DNA of 28,028 bases from AWTP1-13 sp041288195 (lineage in GTDB: Bacteria; Pseudomonadota; Alphaproteobacteria; Rhizobiales; Hyphomicrobiaceae), in the NCBI GenBank assembly GCA_041288195.1, contig JBGGME010000301.1:1-28028 (forward strand). The letters are read 5' to 3'. The translations under genes and the position numbers were made by a program. This document shows positions 15,911 to 23,051 of this stretch, in pieces. Within the stretch, counting starts at the first letter, position 1; each line of letters starts with the position of its first letter. The notes beneath the pieces are model-generated. The model was not told the DNA's origin, searched no databases, and was given only the letters and a program-made list of their open reading frames with translations.

Positions 15911-16594
15911 GTGCTCATATGCATCCCGGAGGTCCTGACGAAGGAGCAGGTCAGGCACTGCCGCAAGATCATGGACAACACCGAGTGGATCGACGGCCGC
16001 GGCACGGCGGGACCTCAATCCGGCTCGGTCAAGCACAACAACCAGCTCCCCGAGGGGTCGCCCGCCGCGAGACAGCTTGGCGAGATCGTGCTGGAGGCGC
16101 TGTCGCGCTCGCCGCTGTTCATCTCGGCGGCGATCCCGCTCAAGATCTTCCCGCCGCTTTTCAATCGCTACGGCATCGGCCAGCACTTCGGCACGCACGT
16201 GGACGGCGCAATCCGCGGGGTTCCGGGCACGCCCGTGCGTATTCGCACCGACCTGTCGGTCACGCTGTTCCTGGCCGAGCCGGAGGAATACGACGGCGGC
16301 GAGCTCACCGTCGAGGACAAGTACGGGACGCACGAGGTCAAGCTGCCGGCCGGCGACTTGGTCCTTTATCCGTCAACCAGCCTGCACCACGTCAAGCCGG
16401 TGACGCGGGGTGCGCGCGTGGCCTCCTTTTTCTGGCTGCAGAGCATGATCCGCGAGGACAGCGCGCGCTCGATGTTGTTCGATCTGGACCAGACGATCCA
16501 GGAGCTGACGGTCGAGCGAGGCGTCGCGGATGCGGCATGCGTGCGCTTGACGGGCATCTATCACAACCTCATCAGGTATTGGGCTGACGCATAG
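15911..16594 (+). CDS. piuC: PKHD-type Fe(II)/2-oxoglutarate dioxygenase (PiuC/YbiX family)
   Basis: 227 residues of the PKHD hydroxylase family, which in E. coli (YbiX) and Pseudomonas (PiuC) sits beside a Fiu/PiuA receptor. Iron ligands are His96 and Asp98 (HFGTHVDGAIR) and His159 (SLHHVKPVTRG), with Arg169 placed to bind 2-oxoglutarate. The N-terminus MLICIPEVLTKEQVRHCRKIM and the GGELTVEDKYG run are typical. The start is GTG at 15911 with AGGAGAAGG just upstream. It follows the receptor after the hairpins, and is itself followed by a 152-bp gap before exbB that has no supportable gene. Its substrate is not established in the family; a role with the siderophore or its receptor is inferred from conserved neighbourhood. 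Confidence 0.93.
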   Translation: MLICIPEVLTKEQVRHCRKIMDNTEWIDGRGTAGPQSGSVKHNNQLPEGSPAARQLGEIVLEALSRSPLFISAAIPLKIFPPLFNRYGIGQHFGTHVDGAIRGVPGTPVRIRTDLSVTLFLAEPEEYDGGELTVEDKYGTHEVKLPAGDLVLYPSTSLHHVKPVTRGARVASFFWLQSMIREDSARSMLFDLDQTIQELTVERGVADAACVRLTGIYHNLIRYWADA

Positions 16595-16746
16595 GCCCCA
16601 GTGCCGTCACAGGTCCGTGCGAAGCCCGCCTCGTCGTCATTCACCCATTGGGCGATTGCGTGCGCCTGGGCCAGCATGTGAGAAGTCCGGTCGCGAGGGA
16701 TCGGCAGGGAGACGCAGTTCCACGGGGCGCGGGGCCCAGGGGGATC

Positions 16747-17901
16747 ATGAGCACCACGATGCAGGATGCCAGCGCTTGCGCTTGCAGGCACCGCGCCGGG
16801 CGCGTCCGGCGGTCCGGGATCGTCGCGCTGGCGCTGCTGGCGCTGACCTGCCTGGCTTTCGCGCAAACCGTTGTTCGTGCGCAGGAGACCAAGTCCGTGC
16901 CGCCTGCGCGGGAGCAGCCTGTGGCTCCAGTGCCAGTGCCTGTGCCCGTGCCCGCGCCCGCCGCGCAATCTCCCGCAGCTACGCCCCAGCCTGCGGTTAC
17001 GCCCTCGCCTGCGGCCACGCTTCCGCCTGCCGATGCACAGCCGCCCGCTGCGACGCCGGGACCGCCCGCGACGCCGCCCTCCGAGCAGGCGGCGCCGGCC
17101 CAACCACCCGCGGCGTCTCCGCGGTCGCTGCCGCAATCGGAGTCGCAGCCGACGGCGACAGCTCAACCTGCCTCGCCAAACCTTCCTGCCGTCGGCAGCG
17201 CCCACCTGCCACGCGATCTGTCGCCCTGGTCGATGTTCCTCTCGGCCGACATCCTGGTGCAGGGGATCATGATCGGCCTGTTCTTCGCCTCGCTGGTGAC
17301 GTGGACCGTGTGGCTCGCCAAATCGCTCGAGCTGATGGTCGGCACGCGCCGGCTGCGCAGGGCCTCGGCCGCGATCGGCGAGGAGCGCTCCCTCATCGAT
17401 GCGCGCGCACGCCTGGGATCGGCCCGCGGCATCCTGCCGGCGCTGGTCGATGCGGCCATGCTCGAGCTGCGCCTGTCGGCCGACCTCACCGACAAGAGCG
17501 GGATCAAGGAGCGCGTCGCCACGCGCCTGGTCCGGCTCGAGGTCGCGGCCGGCCGCGACATGAACAAGGGCACCGGCGTGCTCGCCACCATCGGCGCCAC
17601 GGCGCCGTTCGTTGGGCTGTTCGGCACGGTCTGGGGCATCATGAACAGCTTCATCGGCATCTCCAAGGCGCAGACCACCAACCTCGCCGTGGTCGCGCCC
17701 GGCATCGCCGAGGCGCTGCTCGCCACCGCCATCGGCTTGTTTGCTGCCATTCCCGCGGTCATCATCTACAATCAGTTCGCACGCTCGACGGCCCGCTATC
17801 GGGCAATGGTGGGCGATGCGTCGGCAGAGGTGCTGCGCCTCGTCTCGCGCGACCTCGACCGGGGAGAGGGGAACATCCGGCTGGCGAAGGCGGCGGAGTG
17901 A
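16747..17901 (+). CDS. exbB: ExbB, TonB-system energiser, with Pro/Ala-rich extension
   Basis: 384 residues. The MotA/TolQ/ExbB channel domain occupies about 160-380 with membrane segments near 167-189, 276-300 and 323-343, and the conserved GVLATIGATAPFVGLFGTVWGIMNSF. With ExbD it harvests proton motive force to power TonB. A signal-like hydrophobic segment (22-45) and about 110 residues rich in Pro and Ala (49-155, including a PVPVPVPVPAP run) precede it; such N-terminal extensions exist in some ExbB proteins and would lie in the periplasm. ATG at 16747 follows GGGGGATC; the frame stays open upstream without likeness. exbD begins two bases after the stop. Confidence 0.95.
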   Translation: MSTTMQDASACACRHRAGRVRRSGIVALALLALTCLAFAQTVVRAQETKSVPPAREQPVAPVPVPVPVPAPAAQSPAATPQPAVTPSPAATLPPADAQPPAATPGPPATPPSEQAAPAQPPAASPRSLPQSESQPTATAQPASPNLPAVGSAHLPRDLSPWSMFLSADILVQGIMIGLFFASLVTWTVWLAKSLELMVGTRRLRRASAAIGEERSLIDARARLGSARGILPALVDAAMLELRLSADLTDKSGIKERVATRLVRLEVAAGRDMNKGTGVLATIGATAPFVGLFGTVWGIMNSFIGISKAQTTNLAVVAPGIAEALLATAIGLFAAIPAVIIYNQFARSTARYRAMVGDASAEVLRLVSRDLDRGEGNIRLAKAAE

Positions 17902-17903
17902 GC

Positions 17904-18407
17904 ATGGCGGCGCGGCTCGACAGCGGCGACGATAACGACGGCTCGGAGCTGCACGAGATCAACGTGACGCCGTTCATCGATGTCATGCTGGTGCTGCTCA
18001 TCATTTTCATGGTGGCGGCTCCGCTCTCCACCGTCGACGTCGCGGTCGATCTGCCGGTGTCCACATCCAAGCCGCAGCCGCGACCCGAGAAGCCGCTGTT
18101 CCTCACCATCAAGGCGGACCTGTCGCTGGCGATCGGCAACGATCCGATTCCGAGGGGTCAGCTCGCGCAGTTCATGGATGCGGCAACGGAGAACGACCGC
18201 CAGAAGCGCATCTTCCTGCGCGCCGACAAGACGGTGGCCTACGGCGAGCTGATGCGCGTCATGAATCTGCTGCGCTCGGCCGGCTACCTGAAGGTGGCGC
18301 TCGTCGGCCTCGAGGGCACCGGCGGCGAGGGCCAGCCCACGGGCTCGATCGCGCCGGCGCCCGCCGCAGCGCCGCCGGCTGCCGAGAACCCCACGCCGCG
18401 CCCATGA
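17904..18407 (+). CDS. exbD: ExbD, TonB-system energiser
   Basis: 167 residues with one N-terminal membrane helix (about 25-40) and a periplasmic domain. The signature is INVTPFIDVMLVLLIIFMV with Asp26, the equivalent of the proton-handling aspartate of E. coli ExbD. The C-terminus after about 137 is a Gly/Pro/Ala tail (APAPAAAPPAAENPTPRP) beyond the usual end. GGCGGAG upstream overlaps the end of exbB, and tonB starts within the last codons (ATGA overlap), so exbB-exbD-tonB are translated as one unit. Confidence 0.96.
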   Translation: MAARLDSGDDNDGSELHEINVTPFIDVMLVLLIIFMVAAPLSTVDVAVDLPVSTSKPQPRPEKPLFLTIKADLSLAIGNDPIPRGQLAQFMDAATENDRQKRIFLRADKTVAYGELMRVMNLLRSAGYLKVALVGLEGTGGEGQPTGSIAPAPAAAPPAAENPTPRP

Positions 18408-19219
18408 CGCTCGCCACCGACCTGTTCGAGCCCCGCCGTACCCGCGCCCTGCGCTGGACCATCGCGGCCGTGCTGGTGGTCGTGGCGCACATCGGCTGCA
18501 CGGCCCTGGCGCTGATGCACTGGCAGGAGGACGATGCCGAGGACTCGCCCGCCGGGCCGATCATCGTGGAGATGGTGGCGCCTCCCGTCGCCACGCCGCA
18601 GGACATGCCCGACGTCGCGCACGGGCCGTTGATGGAGGAGGCCCAGGCCTCGCCGCAGGCGGCCAAAGAGACCAAGGTGGAGGTCGAGAAGGAGACGCCG
18701 GAGGTCGAGCCCTCGCCGGCACCGGAGCCCGAGGTTGTCCTCCCCGTGCCGAAGCCGGTGGTCGAGAAGAAGCCGGAGGAGGAAGAGCAGCCCAAGCAGG
18801 AGGTGGCGGAACAGCAGAGCGCGCAACTCGCCAATCCCGCACCGCTGACCAAGGCGCCGCCCCGGGTCGAGGCCAAGGAGGCTCCGGTCGCCCCGGCGGC
18901 GTCGCCCGGCACGACGGTAGCCTCCGCACGCAACACTGTGACGTGGGAGCGATCGATCGTGTCCCATCTCAATCGCTTCAAGCGCTATCCGGATGGCGCC
19001 CGGGCGCGCGGCACGCAGGGCTCTGTCGCGGTAGCGTTCAGCATCGACCGCTCCGGCAACGTGCTCGATGTCCGCATCGTGCAGACGTCCGGATCGACCC
19101 ATCTGGACGAGGAGGCGCTGGCCGTCGTGAAACGCGCCAGCCCCATCCCCTCGCCGCCGGCAGGGCTGCCTGGATCCAAGCTCGACCTGACGTTGCCGAT
19201 CCAATTCCGCATCCGGTAG
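18404..19219 (+). CDS. tonB: TonB energy-transducing protein
   Basis: 271 residues: one signal-anchor helix (18-38), a long Pro/Glu/Lys-rich rod (about 58-170, with PEPEVVLPVPKPVVEKKPEEEEQPK) that spans the periplasm, and the C-terminal domain (about 180-271) with SHLNRFKRYPDGARARGTQGSVAVAFSIDRSGNVLDVRIVQTSG and a beta-strand end IQFRIR. The YP motif (195-196) is standard. It contacts the TonB box of receptors such as the Fiu/PiuA-type protein encoded 2.6 kb upstream. Last gene of the energiser unit; a GC hairpin follows. Confidence 0.95.
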   Translation: MTLATDLFEPRRTRALRWTIAAVLVVVAHIGCTALALMHWQEDDAEDSPAGPIIVEMVAPPVATPQDMPDVAHGPLMEEAQASPQAAKETKVEVEKETPEVEPSPAPEPEVVLPVPKPVVEKKPEEEEQPKQEVAEQQSAQLANPAPLTKAPPRVEAKEAPVAPAASPGTTVASARNTVTWERSIVSHLNRFKRYPDGARARGTQGSVAVAFSIDRSGNVLDVRIVQTSGSTHLDEEALAVVKRASPIPSPPAGLPGSKLDLTLPIQFRIR

Positions 19220-19230
19220 GGTCGCGGCAG

Positions 19231-19249
19231 GCCCCCGGCGCTCGGGGGC
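19231..19249 (+). terminator. Possible terminator hairpin after tonB
   Basis: GCCCCCG (19231-19237) pairs with CGGGGGC (19243-19249) over a five-base loop, twelve bases after the tonB stop. No T run follows, so termination may be partial and hemB could be reached by read-through. Confidence 0.4.
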
Positions 19250-19332
19250 GACGCTAGGGCGCTTGCGTTGCCAGCGCGCTCGTCCACAATGGCTGCGTCC
19301 TGCCGTAGCTGACGCCAAGGCACAGGTGCGCC

Positions 19333-20415
19333 ATGAAGCCTCTGACCAAGCCGCTCTCCAAGACGCTGTCCGCGCAGGTGGCCCAGCGGCGTGTCGCGCC
19401 CGACGAGCGGCCGGCCGCGGAACTCGCGTCCGGCGAATTCCCAGCCGTGCGCATGCGCCGCAACCGCAAGGCCGGCTGGTCGCGGCGGCTGGTGGCGGAG
19501 AACGTGCTCACGCCGGCCGACCTGATCTGGCCGATGTTCGTCACGGAAGGGCGGGGCAAGCGGGTGCCGGTGGAGTCCATGCCGGGCGTCGAACGGCTCA
19601 GCGCCGACCTAGTGGTTGCGGCCGCGGAGGAGGCTGTGGCGCTCGGTATCCCGGCGATTGCGCTGTTCCCCTACACCGATGCCAAGCTGCGCGACGAGGC
19701 AGGCAGCGAGGCCTTCAATCCCGACAACCTCGTGTGCCGGGCGACGCGCGCCGTGCGCAAAGCGGGCCTCGACATCGGCGTGCTGCTCGACGTGGCCCTC
19801 GATCCCTACACCAGCCACGGCCACGACGGCTTGATGCGCGGCGGCGAGATCATCAACGACGAGACCATTGAGGCGCTGGTGCGCCAGACGCTCGTGCAGG
19901 TGGAGGCCGGCTGCGACATCATCGCGCCCTCCGACATGATGGACGGCCGCGTCGGTGCCATCCGCAAGGCGCTCGAGGCCGGCGGCCACCGCAACGTGCA
20001 GATCATGGCCTATGCGGCCAAGTACGCCTCGGCCTTCTACGGGCCGTTCCGGGATGCGGTCGGCTCGGGTGCGCTGCTCTCGGGCGACAAGCGCACCTAC
20101 CAGATGGACCCCGCCAACTCCGACGAGGCGCTGCGCGAGGTGGCGCTCGACATCGCCGAGGGCGCCGACATGGTGATGGTGAAGCCCGGCATGCCCTATC
20201 TCGACATCGTGCGCCGCGTGAAGGACACGTTCGGCGTGCCGACCTTCGCCTACCAGGTGTCGGGCGAGTATTCGATGCTGGCGGCGGCCGCGGCCAACGG
20301 CTGGCTCGACGGCGACAAGGTGATGATGGAGAGCCTGATCGCCTTCAAGCGCGCCGGCGCCGACGGCGTGCTCAGCTACTTTGCGCCGCGGGCGGCGAAG
20401 CTGCTCAAGGCGTAG
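19333..20415 (+). CDS. hemB: Delta-aminolevulinic acid dehydratase (porphobilinogen synthase)
   Basis: 360 residues; joins two 5-aminolevulinate molecules into porphobilinogen for heme and related tetrapyrroles. Schiff-base lysines are Lys230 (MAYAAKYASAFYGPF) and Lys284 (VMVKPGMPYLD). The metal loop reads DVALDPYTSHGHDG with Asp153 and Asp157 where zinc enzymes carry cysteines, i.e. the Mg-type enzyme found in alphaproteobacteria. A roughly 35-residue N-terminal extension precedes the usual RMRRNRKAGWSRRL. AGGTG stands just before the ATG. It lies 113 bp after tonB on the same strand; iron uptake and heme synthesis could thus be co-expressed. Its TAG stop lies inside a REP-like repeat. Confidence 0.97.
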   Translation: MKPLTKPLSKTLSAQVAQRRVAPDERPAAELASGEFPAVRMRRNRKAGWSRRLVAENVLTPADLIWPMFVTEGRGKRVPVESMPGVERLSADLVVAAAEEAVALGIPAIALFPYTDAKLRDEAGSEAFNPDNLVCRATRAVRKAGLDIGVLLDVALDPYTSHGHDGLMRGGEIINDETIEALVRQTLVQVEAGCDIIAPSDMMDGRVGAIRKALEAGGHRNVQIMAYAAKYASAFYGPFRDAVGSGALLSGDKRTYQMDPANSDEALREVALDIAEGADMVMVKPGMPYLDIVRRVKDTFGVPTFAYQVSGEYSMLAAAAANGWLDGDKVMMESLIAFKRAGADGVLSYFAPRAAKLLKA

Positions 20416-20499
20416 GGCGGAATAGGCGCCAGCCGTATTCCGCCGGTCTCGATGTCGCTTGGGAATTGGCGCAATACGCCTTCGGCTATTGCGCCCTAC
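20412..20499. repeat. Inverted pair of REP-like palindromes (REPIN/BIME type)
   Basis: First unit 20412-20444: GTAG head, then GGCGGAATA (20416-20424) pairing with TATTCCGCC (20436-20444). Second unit 20468-20499 is the same design on the other strand: GGCGCAATA (20468-20476) pairing with TATTGCGCC (20487-20495), then CTAC, the complement of the GTAG head. Each has a GC-rich centre (second: GCC TTC GGC). A 23-base spacer separates them. The GTAG head plus imperfect palindrome is the accepted layout of REP elements. The TAG of the first head is the hemB stop codon. Confidence 0.75.
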
Positions 20500-20541
20500 G
20501 GCTACCGGAGCACGGGTTGCATAGCCGCAGAAATGCGGCAC

Positions 20542-20571
20542 TTGCTTGCGTCGCGTCCGCTCCCGTATCAT
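20542..20571 (+). promoter_or_regulatory. Candidate bpt promoter
   Basis: TTGCTT (20542-20547) and TATCAT (20566-20571) are separated by 18 bases and would start transcription about 25 bases before the bpt ATG. It lies downstream of the REP pair, suggesting bpt is transcribed separately from hemB. Confidence 0.4.
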
Positions 20572-20603
20572 CGGCCGCAAGTAGAGAGAGCGCGCGTGCA
20601 CGT

Positions 20604-21347
20604 ATGAGCGAGCAGCAGAAGCATTTTCCCGAGTTCTACGTCACGGCGCCGCAGGCCTGCCCCTATCTGCCGGGCCGCCTCGAGCGCAAGCTCTTCACCC
20701 ATCTCACCCACGACAAGCCGCCGGCGCTGGTCGACAACCTGCTCAAGGGCGGCTTCCGCCGGAGCCAGAACATCGCCTACATGCCCTATTGCGAGGGCTG
20801 CCAGGCATGCATCTCCGTGCGCGTGGTGGTGGGCGAGTTCGCGCCGGGCCGCTCGCTGCGCCGCGTGGTCGAGGCCAACAGCGATCTCGTCGCGCGCCGG
20901 CTGCAGGCGACGCCGACCTCGGAGCAGTACTCGCTCTTCCGCGCCTACATCGATGCGCGCCATGCCGACGGCGGCATGGCCGACATGACGGTCCTCGACT
21001 ACGCCATGATGGTGGAGGACAGCATCATCGATACGTTCGTGACCGAGTACCGGGCGCGGCCGCAGCCCGGAGACAAGAGGCCCGAGGGCAAGCAGCCGCT
21101 GCTGGCGGTGGCGCTGTGCGACCGGCTCTCGGACGGCATCTCGATGGTCTACAGCTTCTATGAGCCGGAGGCCGCCCGGCGCGGGCTCGGCACCTACATG
21201 ATCCTCGAGCACATCAACTATGCCCGTCGGCTGGGTGTGCCTTATCTCTACCTCGGCTACTGGATCAAGGGCTCGCCGAAGATGAGCTACAAGAAGCGGT
21301 TCCAGCCGCAGGAGCAGCTCACCGGCAACGGCTGGGTGCGGGTCTGA
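20604..21347 (+). CDS. bpt: Aspartate/glutamate leucyltransferase
   Basis: 247 residues of the Bpt/Ate1 leucyl/arginyl-transferase family, which adds leucine from Leu-tRNA to proteins starting with Asp or Glu and marks them for ClpAP. Seen: FYVTAPQACPYLPGRLERKLFTHL, the cysteine-bearing MPYCEGCQACISVRV, the GNAT-like stretch YSFYEPEAARRGLGTYMILEHI, and YLYLGYWIKGSPKMSYKKRFQPQE. The ATG at 20604 gives the normal start (MSEQQKHFPEFYVT); the frame upstream runs through repeat sequence. Position after hemB is common in alphaproteobacteria. It ends 12 bp from the stop of the convergent amidohydrolase. Confidence 0.94.
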   Translation: MSEQQKHFPEFYVTAPQACPYLPGRLERKLFTHLTHDKPPALVDNLLKGGFRRSQNIAYMPYCEGCQACISVRVVVGEFAPGRSLRRVVEANSDLVARRLQATPTSEQYSLFRAYIDARHADGGMADMTVLDYAMMVEDSIIDTFVTEYRARPQPGDKRPEGKQPLLAVALCDRLSDGISMVYSFYEPEAARRGLGTYMILEHINYARRLGVPYLYLGYWIKGSPKMSYKKRFQPQEQLTGNGWVRV

Positions 21348-21359
21348 GCGGCGTCCCCG

Positions 21360-23051
21360 TCAGGCGTCATCCAGGTGCACGACGCGCCCGTCGACGATCG
21401 TCCGCAGCACCTTGATCTGGGCTAGGTCCGCGGGCGGTGTCGACAGCGGGTTGCGGCTCAGGACCGCCAGGTCCGCGAACTTGCCAGGCGCGAGCGTGCC
21501 CTTGCGGTCTTCCTCGAAGGAGATCCAGCCAGCCTCCGAGGTCATGAGCCGCAGGGCGCGCAGCACGTCGAGGCGCTGGGCGGGACCCAGCACCGAGCCC
21601 GACTTGCGCTCCTTGCGCTCCACGATCGTCTGCAAGGTGACGAAGGGATTGTAGGGGATGTTGTCGGTGCCGGCCGATACCGCCACACCCGCCTCCAGCA
21701 GGGCGGCGTGCGGGACGTAGCGGTCGAGATCGGCCATGTCGCGCGTCAGGGCGGCGCCGTTCTTCCAGATCATGTAGACGGGAATGGTCGTGACCGCGAG
21801 CCCGAGCCGCCGGATGCGGGCGACCTGCTCGGACGTGATCAGCTTCACGTGCTCGATCACCCAGCGCCGCCCCGCCAGCGGAATCTCGGCATCGATGGAC
21901 TCGAAGATCGAGAGGATGTCCTCGAGGTGATCGCCGACGATCGTGTGCAGGCGCAGGTCCAGTTCGGCCGCGAGGCGGGCGTAGGTGCGGAAGTCCTCGG
22001 GCCTGTTGGCCCATTCGACGAAACCGGCCCATCCGGTGTTGGGAAGCGCGGCGCGGCTGTCCGCAGCCGTCTTGGGATTGCCGCCGAAGCCGACGAACAC
22101 ACCAGCCACGCGCAGGAGCGAATCGCCCAGTCCCCTGCCCCGCGCGTGCGGCAGCCAGTCCCGCAGGACCTTGCGGCCTTCCTCGACGCTGGCCCAGGTC
22201 GGGCTCACGCACAGGTGGCACCTGACTGTCAGCTCGCCCCGCTGCCACAGCTCGCGGTAGACGGCGATGGTCTCGGGCGAGGAGCCGTGGCCTTCGTAGA
22301 TGCTCGTCGTGCCGACGGAGTTGTAAGCCTGGAGCGAGCGCTTCAGGCCGACGACGCGCTCGGCGAAGCCGAAGCCGGTGATCCCGCGCAATAGGTTGAA
22401 GTCGGCGGACGGGCGCCGGTTGCGGTCGATGATGATGCCGGTCGGCTCGCCGGTGCCCGGCTCGCGCTCGATCTCGACGTTGTCCGCGGTCACCTTGGTG
22501 GTGCGGTCGATGCCAAGCAGGGCCAGGGCTTTGCTGTTCAGCGCCGTATAGCCGGGCGGCTCGCCCCAGTTGGTGAAGACCGCGGCTATGCAGACGGGAT
22601 GGTCGGGAGCCGCGCGATCGAGCTCGGCGCGGTTTGGCATGCGCCGCTCGACAAGGGTCAGCGGCCCGCCGAAGTAGAAGGGCGGCTGGCCCACCGGCAT
22701 GGTGATGATCCAGGTGCCCGGCGGCGCATCGCGGGCGGCGCGGGCTATGACGTCGAGCACGTCGCCAACCGATCGCGCCGCCGCCAGCGAGGGGCGCAGC
22801 GTCTTCAGTCCTTCCCGCTCCATGTGCGCATGCGTATCGATGATGCCCGGAATGACCGTGCGGCCTTCGAGATCGATCACCTCGGTTGCCGGCCCGGCGA
22901 GGGCGGCGAGATCGCCGGCGGAGCCGACGGCCAGGATGCGGCCGCGGCCGATGGCGACGGCCTCGGCCGCGCTGCCGGACGGGTCCATGGTGAGGACGGT
23001 GCCGCCCGTCAGCAGCATGTCGGCATGGCGCCCCTCGGGCTCCGGTTTCAT
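21360..23051 (-). CDS. YtcJ-like metal-dependent amidohydrolase
   Basis: 563 residues of the amidohydrolase_3 group. N-terminal beta-sandwich strand (MLLTGGTVLTMDPSGSAAEAVAIGRGRILAVG), then the metal motif IDTHAHM (His74, His76), His369 (RLHTIVGDHLED), His401 (VIEHVKLITSEQ) and Asp463 (SAGTDNIPYNPF), then the return to the sandwich with GTLAPGKFADLAVLSRNPL. No signal peptide, so cytoplasmic. It should hydrolyse an amide or related bond; substrate unknown. The ATG overlaps the stop of the FAD gene as ATGA, so it is the last, translationally coupled gene of the transporter operon. Members near peptide transporters often act on N-acyl or N-formyl compounds, but that is only a guess here. Confidence 0.9.
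   Translation of the reverse strand: MKPEPEGRHADMLLTGGTVLTMDPSGSAAEAVAIGRGRILAVGSAGDLAALAGPATEVIDLEGRTVIPGIIDTHAHMEREGLKTLRPSLAAARSVGDVLDVIARAARDAPPGTWIITMPVGQPPFYFGGPLTLVERRMPNRAELDRAAPDHPVCIAAVFTNWGEPPGYTALNSKALALLGIDRTTKVTADNVEIEREPGTGEPTGIIIDRNRRPSADFNLLRGITGFGFAERVVGLKRSLQAYNSVGTTSIYEGHGSSPETIAVYRELWQRGELTVRCHLCVSPTWASVEEGRKVLRDWLPHARGRGLGDSLLRVAGVFVGFGGNPKTAADSRAALPNTGWAGFVEWANRPEDFRTYARLAAELDLRLHTIVGDHLEDILSIFESIDAEIPLAGRRWVIEHVKLITSEQVARIRRLGLAVTTIPVYMIWKNGAALTRDMADLDRYVPHAALLEAGVAVSAGTDNIPYNPFVTLQTIVERKERKSGSVLGPAQRLDVLRALRLMTSEAGWISFEEDRKGTLAPGKFADLAVLSRNPLSTPPADLAQIKVLRTIVDGRVVHLDDA

Noticed and set aside
16595..16746. Extra small gene or longer ExbB N-terminus between piuC and exbB
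   Set aside because: Frames here are short or Arg-rich, without ribosome-binding sites; the GGGGGATC before 16747 fits the chosen exbB start.
19483..19860. Missing zinc cysteines in HemB as a defect
   Set aside because: Aspartates at these places define the magnesium-type enzyme, which is normal in alphaproteobacteria.
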